Of a stretch of DNA of 62,658 nucleotides, positions 44,801-54,468 are shown one piece after another. Each line of letters begins with the position of its first letter. The stretch's first letter is position 1. Source of the stretch: Duganella radicis (GTDB lineage: Bacteria; Pseudomonadota; Gammaproteobacteria; Burkholderiales; Burkholderiaceae_D); the NCBI RefSeq assembly GCF_009720825.1, contig NZ_WNKY01000035.1, positions 1-62,658 of the forward strand. The letters are read 5' to 3'. The notes below the pieces were generated by a model. It was not told where the DNA came from and ran no database searches. It worked only from the letters and a program-made list of their open reading frames with translations. Both the position numbers and the translations under genes were made by a program.

Positions 44801-46736
44801 CGGCCTCGATACGCTGGTGCCGTGCGTGCGCGAGGATGGCCAGCCGGTAGCGGCGGCGCATGCGATGATGTACGCGCCTTTGATCGTTGGCGACCGGGTG
44901 GTCGGCCTGCTGTGCGTGCAAAGCACGGAACGCAACGCCTACCAGCGCGTGCACATGGACATGCTGCAAACGCTGGCCTCGCACGCCGCCGCCGGCCTGG
45001 AAAACGCGCGCGCCTATCAGCAATTGGCGGAGACGCTGCAAACTCTGCGCCAGACGCAGGATCAATTGCTGGCGCAGGAGCGCCAGGTGCGACTGCATAC
45101 CGAGGAGCTGGCGCTGGCCAACCGCGCCTTGCAGGATAACGAGGAACGCCTGCGCTACGCCAAGCAGAAGGCGGAAGACGCCACCCGCCAGAAGTCGGAG
45201 TTCCTGGCCAATATGAGCCACGAGATGCGCACCCCGCTGGCCGGCGTGATCGGCATGCTGGGCTTCGCGCTGCGCGATCCGCACATGGCGGCGGCCACCC
45301 GCGAGCAAATCCTGCGCGGCCAGGCCAATGCGCAGTCGCTGCTGTCCATCATTAACGACCTGCTGGACTTCTCCAAGATCGAGGCCGGCAAGCTGACCAT
45401 CGAGAACATCGACTTCTCGCTGTCGGCGGCGGTGGAGAATGTGGTCAGCCTGTTCGAGGAGCAGGCGGCGGCGCACAGCGTCGGCTTCAGCCTGGAGTTC
45501 CAGGAAGGCTTGCCGCAGTTCGTGGTGGGCGATCCATCGCGCTTGCGGCAAGTGCTGGTCAATCTGGTCGGCAATGCCTTCAAGTTTACGCAGCAAGGCT
45601 CGGTCAAGATGCGCGTGGAGCGCGCGCCGGATCAAGACCAGGGCCAGCCTGACCGCATCCGCTTCAGTGTCTCCGATACCGGCATCGGCATCGAGGCCGA
45701 GGCCATTCCCCGCCTGTTCCAGCAGTTCGAGCAGGCCGACGCCTCCACCACGCGCCGCTACGGCGGCACCGGGCTGGGACTGGCGATCTGCCGCCAGCTG
45801 GTGGAACTGATGGGCGGCAGCATCAACGCCGTCAGCACGCCGGGCCAGGGCAGTGTGTTCATGTTTGAGTTGCCGCTGCCGATCGGCGTGGCGCCGCCGG
45901 TGGTGCCGCATGTGCCGCGCGAGCCGCTCAGCCATCAGCTCAAGGTCCTGTGCGCGGAAGACTTCCCGACCAACCAGATTATCATCCGCATGATGCTGGA
46001 AGACCTCGGCCATAAGGTGGATATTGCGGCCAATGGCGCGCTGGCCGTGAAGGCCTGCTCGCTGACGCGTTATGATCTGATCCTGATGGACGGCCGCATG
46101 CCGGAGATGGACGGCGCCAGCGCCACGCGTTTGATCCGCTCCGGCGGCCCGGATGGCGCGCCGGTGCGCGACCAGGAGTTGATGATTATCGCGCTGACCG
46201 CCAACGCCAGCGAGGAAGACCGCAGCCGCTACCTGGCTTCCGGCATGGATGATTTCCTCACCAAGCCGATCGACGAGGACAAGCTGCACTTCCAGTTGAG
46301 CCGCGCGATCGAACGCCAGTTGCAGCGCGGCTTCCAGCTGCCGCGCATGCAGCCGCGCCGCAATCCGGCGCTGGGTACGCCGGAACTGGACTCGATGTTC
46401 GGCGTGGCGCCGGCCTCGCTGGAGACCTCGCGCCTGGCGCAGCACAGCGGTGGCGCTAGCGATCTGAAAGCCCGTTTGCGCAGCGTGTTCAATCAGGATG
46501 CGCCGATCCGGCTGGCCGACCTGGAACTGGCGCTGCTGGAGCGCGACCGCGAAGTCGCCAGCCGTCTGCTGCACGGCATGAAGGGCAGCGCCGGCTATCT
46601 GGAGGAGCAGGAATTGCAGGCGCTGTGCGGCGATCTGGAGATGGAAGCGGACCACGGCAACTGGCGGCAGGTGGAGTCGGCCATGCCGCAGCTGCGCCGT
46701 TTGCTGGAGCAGGTGCGCACGGCTAGCACACTGTAA
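41817..46736 (+). CDS. hybrid two-component sensor kinase with beta-propeller sensor
   Basis: The protein has 1639 residues. A signal peptide is followed by about 14 ligand-binding propeller repeats (each with the GxLWVGT-type strand) to about residue 640, a Y_Y_Y domain about 735-795, one transmembrane helix near 803-822, a charged coiled coil about 830-895 and a GAF domain about 900-1065. The histidine kinase has phospho-acceptor H1135 in MSHEMRTPLAGV, followed by an ATPase domain. A receiver has D1425 in LILMDGRMPEMDG, and a C-terminal Hpt domain has H1586 in LLHGMKGSAGYL. The complete phosphorelay in one chain resembles polysaccharide-sensing hybrid systems. The ligand is unknown. A single receiver protein is encoded 78 bp downstream. 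Confidence 0.93.
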   Translation: MRGLSYLLPLLLLWHAIASAGAPPRTLRFEQLSVEHGLAQETVLAIAQDKLGFIWLGTQAGLTRFDGYRTVTYKSAISDPRSLADNWVRVLHLDRSGQLWVGTDGGLDRYDSATRTFTHFLPRESSQRGNGNRHVRAIADDGLGGLWVASADGLHHFDPVSKRFTSWHHDPADAGSLANDHVNALARDAAGRLWVGTASGLDMLPPGGTRFQHYTIDPSGDSKFNSVIALQVDSAQTLWVGTQAGLEQWRLLGAEPQRRRLGLREGLKAGVSITTLYEDAEANLWAGSLADGLFRWMPSEERLVQYRHQIGDTHSVADNQISALYRDRVGTFWVGTWNDGVSRVDMGSGGFARIVRQAEQANSLSDNKIRGIVADGRGKLWLGSGGGLNLYDPVTGETRVWRHNPQNANSISDDQVTALWREKNGNLWLGGPAGVNHLNIGTGAIRSLSFVRGDPASDTIRNIVGDRNGMLWIASRGGLHRLDPVTLESTTFRHDPADPGSLSDNVVRPILEDRKGQLWIGTFNGLDLLDRKTGKFRHFRRDPNDPRSLSHDEVHYLYEDARGTIWVGTAAGLNKMEVGADGSVKFRRYLRKDGIADDAIASILPDDAGNLWMSTNSGLSRLNIETGLVRNYSGADGTIEGAYFDGAALRTPDGTLYFGGFNGITAFSPAEVRENSVAPTVAITDFQIFNKSLRPGQGEHPDVLKTAIEHTSALTLLENDSVFSLEFAALHYAAPQRNRFAYQLQGFDEDWVVTDSTKRFATYTNLDPGRYVFRVKAANKDGIWNDNAATLEIFIQPPFWKTWWFRSVLALLAAGAAYAVYHARVRALRHQQWRLEHLVGSRTAEVEYKNQQLQQQKHELERRRLEAEAQRAEAEQRRIDTERQKEEVEQAHRNISVLSELGREMSASLDMETTMQTLYRHVNHLMNAQIFGIGFVREEAGVIDFPFATESGVRTLPYQRRLDQPNQLAVWCVTHRKPILINDFRKEYRDYMDDSGLDTLVPCVREDGQPVAAAHAMMYAPLIVGDRVVGLLCVQSTERNAYQRVHMDMLQTLASHAAAGLENARAYQQLAETLQTLRQTQDQLLAQERQVRLHTEELALANRALQDNEERLRYAKQKAEDATRQKSEFLANMSHEMRTPLAGVIGMLGFALRDPHMAAATREQILRGQANAQSLLSIINDLLDFSKIEAGKLTIENIDFSLSAAVENVVSLFEEQAAAHSVGFSLEFQEGLPQFVVGDPSRLRQVLVNLVGNAFKFTQQGSVKMRVERAPDQDQGQPDRIRFSVSDTGIGIEAEAIPRLFQQFEQADASTTRRYGGTGLGLAICRQLVELMGGSINAVSTPGQGSVFMFELPLPIGVAPPVVPHVPREPLSHQLKVLCAEDFPTNQIIIRMMLEDLGHKVDIAANGALAVKACSLTRYDLILMDGRMPEMDGASATRLIRSGGPDGAPVRDQELMIIALTANASEEDRSRYLASGMDDFLTKPIDEDKLHFQLSRAIERQLQRGFQLPRMQPRRNPALGTPELDSMFGVAPASLETSRLAQHSGGASDLKARLRSVFNQDAPIRLADLELALLERDREVASRLLHGMKGSAGYLEEQELQALCGDLEMEADHGNWRQVESAMPQLRRLLEQVRTASTL

Positions 46737-46814
46737 GGCGCTATCTTTGATGTCCGGGACGTTGCAAGAAATGTGGATTGATGTAAGATCAAACAAAACG
46801 ACACAGGGAGCCAC

Positions 46815-47528
46815 ATGAAAGTTCTGGTAGTGGACGATGATGTCGTCTCGCGCATGGTGCTGATGCACCTGATCGATAGCTGCGGCAGTTTCGACATCGT
46901 TGAGGCGGAAGACGGCGCCGATGCCTGGCAACAGCTGGAAGCCGGCTTGCGCCCCGCCATCTGCTTTTGCGATCTGCGCATGCCGCGCCTGTCCGGCATG
47001 GAGCTGCTACAGCGTGTGAAGGCGCACGCCGAAATCAATAGCATGCCGTTCGTGCTGGTCACCTCGGCCAACGACAAGGATACCGTCCTGGAAGCCACCA
47101 AGGCCGGCGCCGCCGGCTATATCGTCAAGCCGTTCCAGGCGGAGCAGGTGCGCGTGCATCTGGTGAATTTCCTCGACCAGGCGGCCAGCGGCTATGAGCA
47201 TGATGCCGAAACGCCGGCCGATACGCTGCGCCGGCTCGGCATCAACGCCGAGCGCCTGCTGGTCTACCTGAGCGGCTTCCAGAACCAGCTGAACGCCGCC
47301 AGCGGCGATCTGCAAGCCATGCTGGCCAAGGGCGAGCAGGCCGAGGCGCAGGTGCGCATCGACCGCCTGCACGCCGGCTGCGTCACGCTTGGCCTGCACG
47401 GCGCGGCTGACGCCTTGAAGAGTGTCGCTCCCGGCCAGCTCTCCAACGAAGCGGTGCAGGCCGCGCTGGCGGACGTGCTGCGTGCCGTCATCCACCAGGC
47501 GGGCCTGGTGCGTCAGGAATCCGCATAA
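46815..47528 (+). CDS. response regulator with a helical C-terminal domain
   Basis: The protein has 237 residues. The receiver has acidic D7-D9, phospho-acceptor D53 in CFCDLRMPRLSG, the Thr/Ser switch in LVTSAND and Lys in YIVKPFQ. The remaining 110 residues are helical with no DNA-binding motif. The region IDRLHAGCVTLGLHGAADAL resembles an Hpt-like helix bundle. It probably exchanges phosphate with the hybrid kinase encoded upstream. The output is unknown. Confidence 0.88.
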   Translation: MKVLVVDDDVVSRMVLMHLIDSCGSFDIVEAEDGADAWQQLEAGLRPAICFCDLRMPRLSGMELLQRVKAHAEINSMPFVLVTSANDKDTVLEATKAGAAGYIVKPFQAEQVRVHLVNFLDQAASGYEHDAETPADTLRRLGINAERLLVYLSGFQNQLNAASGDLQAMLAKGEQAEAQVRIDRLHAGCVTLGLHGAADALKSVAPGQLSNEAVQAALADVLRAVIHQAGLVRQESA

Positions 47529-47542
47529 ACGCTTGATGCCGG

Positions 47543-47564
47543 GATAGTTTAAGTTTAAAGTATC
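47543..47564. promoter_or_regulatory. imperfect 22-bp palindrome, candidate operator of the aromatic-CoA operon
   Basis: The pattern GATA n TTTAA nn TTAAA n TATC is symmetric at 18 of 22 positions and lies 50 bases before the ligase start. AT-rich palindromes of this kind are typical of MarR-family sites, and a MarR gene lies in the operon. Confidence 0.5.
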
Positions 47565-47565
47565 T

Positions 47566-47580
47566 GCTGCACAGTGCAGC
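47566..47580. promoter_or_regulatory. perfect inverted repeat GCTGCAC-A-GTGCAGC
   Basis: Seven-base perfect arms with a 1-base centre directly follow the 22-bp palindrome. It may be a second regulatory site of the operon. Confidence 0.4.
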
Positions 47581-47613
47581 GGATATCTGATTGACTTCAA
47601 CTTCAGGGCGACC

Positions 47614-49227
47614 ATGAACACTCCTCTCGCAGCCAGCGCCTACACCGACCACTTCGCGCGCCAGCATCTGCCGCCGCAGGCGTTGTGGCCGGAACTCTGC
47701 TTCGACCTGCCGGAATTGCAGTATCCGCCGCGCCTGAATTGCGCGGCCGGGCTGCTCGACGGCGCGGCGGTGGACCCGGCGCATCTCGCCTTGCGCGGCG
47801 CTCGCGGCGACTGGACCTATGCGCAGTTACGCGAGCAGGTGGATCGCATCGCCCACGTGCTGCGCGGGCCGATGAAACTGGAGACCGGCAACCGCGTGCT
47901 GCTGCGCGGCGCCAATACGCCGATGATGGCGGCTTGCATCCTGGCGGTGATCAAGGCCGGGTTGATCGCCGTGCCCACCATGCCGCTGCTGCGTGCGCGC
48001 GAACTGGGCGCCATCGCCAACAAGGCGCAAGTCAACGCGGTACTGTGCGCCGACAATCTGCGCGCGGAAATGGAGGCGACCACGCTGCCCGATGCGGCGC
48101 GCGCCAACATGCTGTGGTTTGGCGCCGATGGCACCTCGCTGGAGCAACTGCTGCCCGCGCAACCGGCGCACTTCGACGCGGTCGATACGGCTGCCGATGA
48201 TGTGTGCCTGATCAGCTTTACCTCCGGCACCACCGGCATCCCCAAAGGCACCATGCACTTCCACCGCGACGTGATGGTGATTTGCGACTGCTTCCCGCGC
48301 TCGGTGCTGCAATCGCAGCGCGATGATGTGTTCATCGGCACGCCGCCGCTGGCGTTTACCTTCGGCCTGGGCGGCCTGTTGCTGTTCCCCCTGCGCGTTG
48401 GCGCGACGGCGGTGCTGATGGAGAAGCTGACGCCGGACGCTCTGCTGAAAGCCATAGAGACCTACCGCGCTACAGTGTGCTTTACCGCGCCCACCCTGTA
48501 CCGGCAGATGGCGGCGATGGTCGGGCAGTTCGATCTGTCGACCCTGAGGAAAAGCGTATCGGCCGGCGAGGCGCTGCCGCAGGCCACGCGCGAAAGCTGG
48601 CGCCAGGCCACCGGCATTGTGATGATAGACGGCATAGGCGCGACCGAGATGCTGCACATCTTCATCTCCGCCGCCGGCGACCAGGTGCGGCCCGGCGCCA
48701 CCGGCAAGCCGATACCGGGCTATCAGGCCTGCATTCTGGACCGGGACGGCAAGCCGGTAGGTCCGGGCGTGATCGGCCGGCTGGCGGTGAAAGGGCCGAC
48801 CGGCTGCCGCTATCTGGACGATGAGCGGCAGCGCGATTATGTGTTCAACGGCTGGAACCTGACCGGCGATGCGTACGAGATGGATGCGGATGGCTATTTC
48901 TACTACCGCTCGCGCACCGACGACATGATTATCTCGGCCGGCTACAACATCGCCGGGCCGGAAGTGGAGGATGTGCTGCTGCGCCATCCGGCGGTGGCGG
49001 AGTGCGGCGTGATCGGCAAGGCCGACGACGAGCGCGGGCAGATCGTGGAGGCGCATGTGGTGCTGCGCGCCGGCGTTGAGCCGTCGCCGGAGCTGGTGAC
49101 GCAGTTGCAGGAATTCGTGAAGCAGCAGATCGCGCCGTACAAGTATCCGCGCTCGGTGAAGTTCCTTGAATCCTTGCCGCGCACCGAAACCGGCAAGCTG
49201 CAACGCTTCAAATTACGTGCTGAATGA
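47614..49227 (+). CDS. 2-aminobenzoate/benzoate-type aryl-CoA ligase
   Basis: This 537-residue AMP-forming ligase has the P-loop SFTSGTTGIPKGTMHFHRD, the adenylate motif YYRSRTDDMIISAGYNIAGPE and the catalytic Lys in TETGKLQRFK. It belongs to the benzoate-CoA ligase family. The 2-aminobenzoate (anthranilate) assignment rests on the next gene, a fused monooxygenase/reductase of the kind that acts on 2-aminobenzoyl-CoA in Azoarcus evansii. It begins the operon behind two palindromic sites. Confidence 0.85.
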   Translation: MNTPLAASAYTDHFARQHLPPQALWPELCFDLPELQYPPRLNCAAGLLDGAAVDPAHLALRGARGDWTYAQLREQVDRIAHVLRGPMKLETGNRVLLRGANTPMMAACILAVIKAGLIAVPTMPLLRARELGAIANKAQVNAVLCADNLRAEMEATTLPDAARANMLWFGADGTSLEQLLPAQPAHFDAVDTAADDVCLISFTSGTTGIPKGTMHFHRDVMVICDCFPRSVLQSQRDDVFIGTPPLAFTFGLGGLLLFPLRVGATAVLMEKLTPDALLKAIETYRATVCFTAPTLYRQMAAMVGQFDLSTLRKSVSAGEALPQATRESWRQATGIVMIDGIGATEMLHIFISAAGDQVRPGATGKPIPGYQACILDRDGKPVGPGVIGRLAVKGPTGCRYLDDERQRDYVFNGWNLTGDAYEMDADGYFYYRSRTDDMIISAGYNIAGPEVEDVLLRHPAVAECGVIGKADDERGQIVEAHVVLRAGVEPSPELVTQLQEFVKQQIAPYKYPRSVKFLESLPRTETGKLQRFKLRAE

Positions 49228-49228
49228 G

Positions 49229-51538
49229 ATGAAGATTATTTGCATAGGCGGCGGCCCGGCGGGCCTGTACTTCGCGCTGCTGATGAAGAAGCAGAATCCG
49301 GCCCATCAGATCAAGGTGGTGGAGCGCAATCGTCCCTACGATACTTTTGGCTGGGGCGTGGTGTTCTCCGACCAGACGCTGGGCAATCTGGCGGAGGCGG
49401 ACGCACCGACCGCGCAGGCCATCGAGGCTTCGTTCAATCACTGGGACGATATCGACGTCTTCTTCAAGGGCGGGAAGGTGACCTCGGGCGGCCATGGTTT
49501 TTGCGGCATAGGGCGCAAGCATTTGCTCAACATCTTGCAGTACCGCTGCGAGGAACTGGGCGTCGAGCTGGTGTTCGAAACCGAGGTAACGGACGAGCAG
49601 CAGTACGATGCGGACCTGATCATCGCGTCGGATGGCCTGAACAGCCGCATACGCACGCGCTACGCGGACAGCTACCAGCCACAGATCGAAGCGCGCCGCT
49701 GCCGCTTTGTATGGCTGGGCACGCGCAAGAGGTTCGACGCCTTCACCTTCGCGTTCAAGCAGACGGCGCACGGCTGGTTCCAGGCGCATATCTACCAGTA
49801 CGACGCCGATACCTCGACCTTCATCGTTGAAACCCCGGAGACGGTGTGGCGCGCTGCGGGGCTGGATCGGATGTCGCAGGAAGAATCGATCGCGTTCTGC
49901 GAGCAGCTGTTTGCCGAGCAGCTGGATGGCCACAAGCTGATGTCCAACGCGGCGCACCTGCGCGGCTCGGCCATGTGGATCACCTTCCCGCGCATCGTCT
50001 GCGGCCAATGGGTGCATTGGCATGGCGCGGTGCCGGTGGTGCTGATGGGCGATGCGGCGCATAGCGCGCATTACTCGATCGGCTCCGGCACCAAGCTGGC
50101 GCTGGAGGATGCGATTGAACTGGCGCGCTGCTTCGGCGCCCATGGCGATACCGCCGCCGCGCTGGGCGCATATCAAGAAGTGCGGGCGGTGGAAGTCCTC
50201 AAGCTGCAAAGCGCGGCGCGCAACTCGATGGAATGGTTCGAGAACGTCGAGCGCTACACGGCGATGGAGGCGCCGCAATTCGCCTACTCCATGCTGACGC
50301 GCAGCCAGCGCCTGTCGCACGAAAACCTGCGCCTGCGCGACGCCGCCTACGTGAACGGCTACGAACGCTGGTTCGCGCAGCGCGCCGCCGCGCAGGCCGG
50401 GCTGCCGCCCGCCACTATCGCCGCCGCGCCGCCGCCCATGTTCACGCCGTTCAAAGTGCGCGGCCTCACGCTGAAAAACCGCATTCTGGTTTCGCCGATG
50501 GCGCAGTACAGCGCAGTCGACGGCGTGGCGGGCGACTATCATCTGGCCCATCTCGGCGCGCGCGCACTGGGCGGCGCGGCGCTGGTGTTCGCCGAAATGA
50601 CCTGCGTCTCCGCCGATGCCCGCATCACGCCTTACTGCCCCGGCATGTATGCGCCCGAACACACGCAAGCCTGGAAGCGCATCACCGACTTCGTCCACCA
50701 GCACAGCGACGCCGCCATTGCCCTGCAACTGGGCCACGCCGGCGCCAAAGGCTCCACCCGCGCCATGTGGGACGGCATCGACCAGCCGCTGGACAAGGAC
50801 AACTGGCCGCTTTATTCCGCCTCGCCGCAGCAATACCTGCAAGGCATCTCGCAAACCGCGCGCGCAATGACGGCGGCCGACATGGACCGCGTCCAGGCCG
50901 ACTTCGTGCGCGCCACGCTGGCCGCAAATGAGGCAAACTTCGACTGGCTGGAACTGCACTGCGCCCACGGCTACCTGCTGTCATCCTTCATCTCGCCGCT
51001 GACCAACCAGCGCGGCGACGAATACGGCGGCAGTCTTGAAAACCGCTGCCGCTACCCGCTGCGCATCTTCAGCGCCATGCGCGCCGCGTGGCCGTCGCAC
51101 AAGCCGATGAGCGTGCGCATTTCGGCGCATGACTGGGTGGAGGGCGGCATCACGCCGGACGACGCGGTGCGGATCGCGCGCCTGTTCAAGGCCGCCGGCG
51201 CCGACATGATCGACTGCTCGTCCGGACAGGTGAGCAAGCTTGAGAAACCGGTATATGGCCGCATGTTCCAGACGCCGTTCGCGGACCGCATCCGCAACGA
51301 GGCCGGCATCGGCGCCATCGCGGTGGGTTCGATTTATGAGGCGGACCATGTGAACAGCATTATCGCCGCCGGCCGCGCCGACCTGTGCGCGGTGGGACGA
51401 CCGCACTTGGCCAATCCGGCGTGGACGCTGGCGGAGGCGGCGCGCATTGGCTACACGGCGGTGGCATGGCCCAGGCAATACCTGGCTGGCAAACAGCAAA
51501 TGGAAAGAAATCTGGCACGAGGAAACGATGGAAGATGA
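49229..51538 (+). CDS. fused aryl-CoA monooxygenase/reductase (2-aminobenzoyl-CoA type)
   Basis: The protein has 769 residues. The N-terminal half is a flavoprotein hydroxylase (CIGGGPAGLYFALLM; VVLMGDAAHSAHYSIGSGTK). The C-terminal half, from about residue 405, is an Old Yellow Enzyme-type reductase (PMFTPFKVRGLTLKNRI; ISPLTNQRGDEYGGSLENR). This fusion is known from 2-aminobenzoyl-CoA monooxygenase/reductase and from salicylyl-CoA 5-hydroxylase-like proteins. The former hydroxylates and then reduces the ring to a non-aromatic amino-oxo-cyclohexene carboxyl-CoA. The start at 49229 sits one base after the ligase stop. The end overlaps the MarR gene by 11 bp. Confidence 0.88.
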   Translation: MKIICIGGGPAGLYFALLMKKQNPAHQIKVVERNRPYDTFGWGVVFSDQTLGNLAEADAPTAQAIEASFNHWDDIDVFFKGGKVTSGGHGFCGIGRKHLLNILQYRCEELGVELVFETEVTDEQQYDADLIIASDGLNSRIRTRYADSYQPQIEARRCRFVWLGTRKRFDAFTFAFKQTAHGWFQAHIYQYDADTSTFIVETPETVWRAAGLDRMSQEESIAFCEQLFAEQLDGHKLMSNAAHLRGSAMWITFPRIVCGQWVHWHGAVPVVLMGDAAHSAHYSIGSGTKLALEDAIELARCFGAHGDTAAALGAYQEVRAVEVLKLQSAARNSMEWFENVERYTAMEAPQFAYSMLTRSQRLSHENLRLRDAAYVNGYERWFAQRAAAQAGLPPATIAAAPPPMFTPFKVRGLTLKNRILVSPMAQYSAVDGVAGDYHLAHLGARALGGAALVFAEMTCVSADARITPYCPGMYAPEHTQAWKRITDFVHQHSDAAIALQLGHAGAKGSTRAMWDGIDQPLDKDNWPLYSASPQQYLQGISQTARAMTAADMDRVQADFVRATLAANEANFDWLELHCAHGYLLSSFISPLTNQRGDEYGGSLENRCRYPLRIFSAMRAAWPSHKPMSVRISAHDWVEGGITPDDAVRIARLFKAAGADMIDCSSGQVSKLEKPVYGRMFQTPFADRIRNEAGIGAIAVGSIYEADHVNSIIAAGRADLCAVGRPHLANPAWTLAEAARIGYTAVAWPRQYLAGKQQMERNLARGNDGR

Positions 51539-52004
51539 AGAAGAACAGCTGGATCTCGCCAGCCGCCTGACCCAAGACCACCACCAGTCTCTGAAACTGT
51601 GGCTGCGCATGTTGTCCTGCACCGTCAAGATCGAAAACGAAATCCGTAGCCGGTTGCGCGCCACCTTCGGCATCACGCTGCCGCGTTTCGACCTGATGGC
51701 GCAGCTGGAACGGCATCCGCAGGGATTGCGCATGGGCGAACTGTCCAGGCGCATGATGGTCACGGGCGGTAACATCACCGGCATCACCGACCAGCTGGAG
51801 CAGGAAAAGCTGGTGGTGCGCGTGCCCGATCCGAAGGACGGCCGCGCCTACAGCGTCAAGCTGACGGCGGCCGGCCGCAAGGCTTTTGCCACCATGGCGG
51901 CGGAACACGAAAGCTGGATCGAGGAACTGTTGCAGGACATTCCCAGCAGCGAGAAGGCGCAATTGATCGAGATCCTGTCTTCCATGAAGCAGCGACTGAA
52001 ATAA
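51528..52004 (+). CDS. MarR-family regulator of the aromatic-CoA operon
   Basis: This 158-residue MarR protein has recognition helix MGELSRRMMVTGGNITGITDQLEQEKLV and wing VPDPKDGRAYSVKLTAAG. ATG at 51528 has a GAGGAAA site and lies inside the end of the monooxygenase gene. Regulators of this subgroup commonly respond to aryl-CoA thioesters and repress catabolic operons. A matching palindrome precedes the ligase gene. Confidence 0.9.
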   Translation: MEDEEEQLDLASRLTQDHHQSLKLWLRMLSCTVKIENEIRSRLRATFGITLPRFDLMAQLERHPQGLRMGELSRRMMVTGGNITGITDQLEQEKLVVRVPDPKDGRAYSVKLTAAGRKAFATMAAEHESWIEELLQDIPSSEKAQLIEILSSMKQRLK

Positions 52005-52013
52005 GGAATCACC

Positions 52014-52813
52014 ATGCAGTACACACCCCAGCATTTTCTGTTCGAGGCCAGCGGCGGCGTCGCCACGCTGACCTTGAACCGCCCGGAGCGCAAAAACCCG
52101 CTCACCTTTGCGTCCTACGCCGAACTGCGCGACCTGTTCCGCGCGCTGGCTTACGACAACGACATCAAGGCGATGGTGCTGACCGGCGCCGGCGATAACT
52201 TCTGCTCCGGCGGCGACGTGCATGACATCATCGGTCCGCTGACCAAGCTCGATATGCCCGGCCTGCTGGCCTTCACCCGCATGACGGGCGATCTGGTGAA
52301 AGCCATGCGCGCCTGCCCGCAGCCCTTGATCGCGGCGGTGGACGGCGTGTGCGCCGGTGCCGGCGCCATCCTCGCGCTGGCGTCGGACATCCGCATCGGC
52401 ACGGCGCGCAGCAAGACCGCCTTCCTGTTCACGCGCGTGGGCCTGGCCGGCGCCGACATGGGCGCCTGCTCGCTGCTGCCGCGCGTGATCGGGCAGGGAC
52501 GGGCGGCGGAGCTGCTGTACACCGGCCGCTCCATGTCCGGCACGGAGGCAGAGCGCTGGGGATTCTTCAATAGTGTGCAGGAGCCGGAAGCGCTGCTGGA
52601 CGCCGCGCGCGATTACGCGCAGGCCCTGGCCGACGGTCCCACCTTCGCGCACGGCATGACCAAGAAAATGCTGCAACAGGAATGGAATATGGGCGTGGAC
52701 GAGGCGATCGAAGCGGAAGCGCAGGCGCAGGCCATCTGCATGGCGACGCAGGATTTCCATCGCGCCTATCACGCCTTCGTGGCCAAACAAAAGCCTGAGT
52801 TCGAGGGTAACTG

Positions 52814-52814
<1 letters not shown>
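52014..52814 (+). CDS. enoyl-CoA hydratase/isomerase family protein
   Basis: This 266-residue crotonase-fold protein has oxyanion-hole segments GAGDNFCSGGDVHDI and VDGVCAGAGAILALASDIRIG. In the cluster it would add water to the unsaturated ring-derived acyl-CoA or open the ring of the alicyclic intermediate. It overlaps the next gene start by one base (TGATG). Confidence 0.88.
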
Positions 52815-53973
<1,159 letters not shown>

Positions 53974-53974
<1 letters not shown>

Positions 53975-54393
53975 TGGAGATACTGCAACCGCCAGGCTGG
54001 GCGCGTCCGCGCGGCTACGCCAACGGCGTGGCCGCCAGCGGCCGCATGGTGTTCGTCAGCGGCATGATAGGCTGGGACGGCGACGGCGTGTTCCACACTG
54101 ACGATTTCGCCGGCCAGGTGCGCCAGGCGCTGCTCAACATCGTCGCCGTGCTGGCCGAAGCCGACGCCCGGCCGGAACACATCGTGCGCATGACATGGTA
54201 CGTGGTGGACAAGAACGAATACGTGGGCGCCTACAAGGAAACCGGCCGCGCCTACCGTGAAATCATCGGTGCACACTATCCGGCCATGACGGCGGTGCAG
54301 GTGGCGGCGTTGGTGGAAGACCGCGCCCGCGTGGAGATCGAGGTGACGGCAGTGGTCCCCCCGACTGGAATCGAACCAGTATCCCACGCTTAG
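53974..54393 (+). CDS. RidA-family enamine/imine deaminase, 3' end running into an antisense tRNA
   Basis: The frame has 139 codons. The fold pattern is GRMVFVSGMIGWD at the strand pair, the long helix FAGQVRQALLNIVAVLAEA and MTWYVVDKNEYV. RidA proteins hydrolyse reactive enamines or imines and release ammonia. ATG at 53974 overlaps the dehydrogenase stop. An in-frame ATG one codon earlier is possible. The last residues (VPPTGIEPVSHA) are encoded by the complement of a tRNA-Arg gene and are not RidA-like, so the natural stop appears to be missing. Confidence 0.85.
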
Positions 54394-54427
54394 GAGGCAT
54401 GTGCACTATCCATTGTGCTACGGGGAG
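54353..54427 (-). tRNA. tRNA-Arg (anticodon CCT)
   Basis: The 75-nt cloverleaf has a 7-bp acceptor stem (CTCCCCG with CGGGGGG, one T-G pair), D stem GCAC/GTGC, anticodon stem CATGC/GCGTG around loop CTCCTAA, T arm ACTGG-TTCGATT-CCAGT and an encoded CCA. It overlaps 41 bp of the RidA frame on the other strand. Confidence 0.93.
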
Positions 54428-54468
54428 GACGCGGCGCAATTATAGCCGAGCGATGCCTTCCTGGTGAA

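Noticed and set aside
44298..46931. 877-codon minus-strand frame opposite the hybrid kinase
   Set aside because: Antisense shadow. The plus strand carries all kinase, receiver and Hpt motifs.
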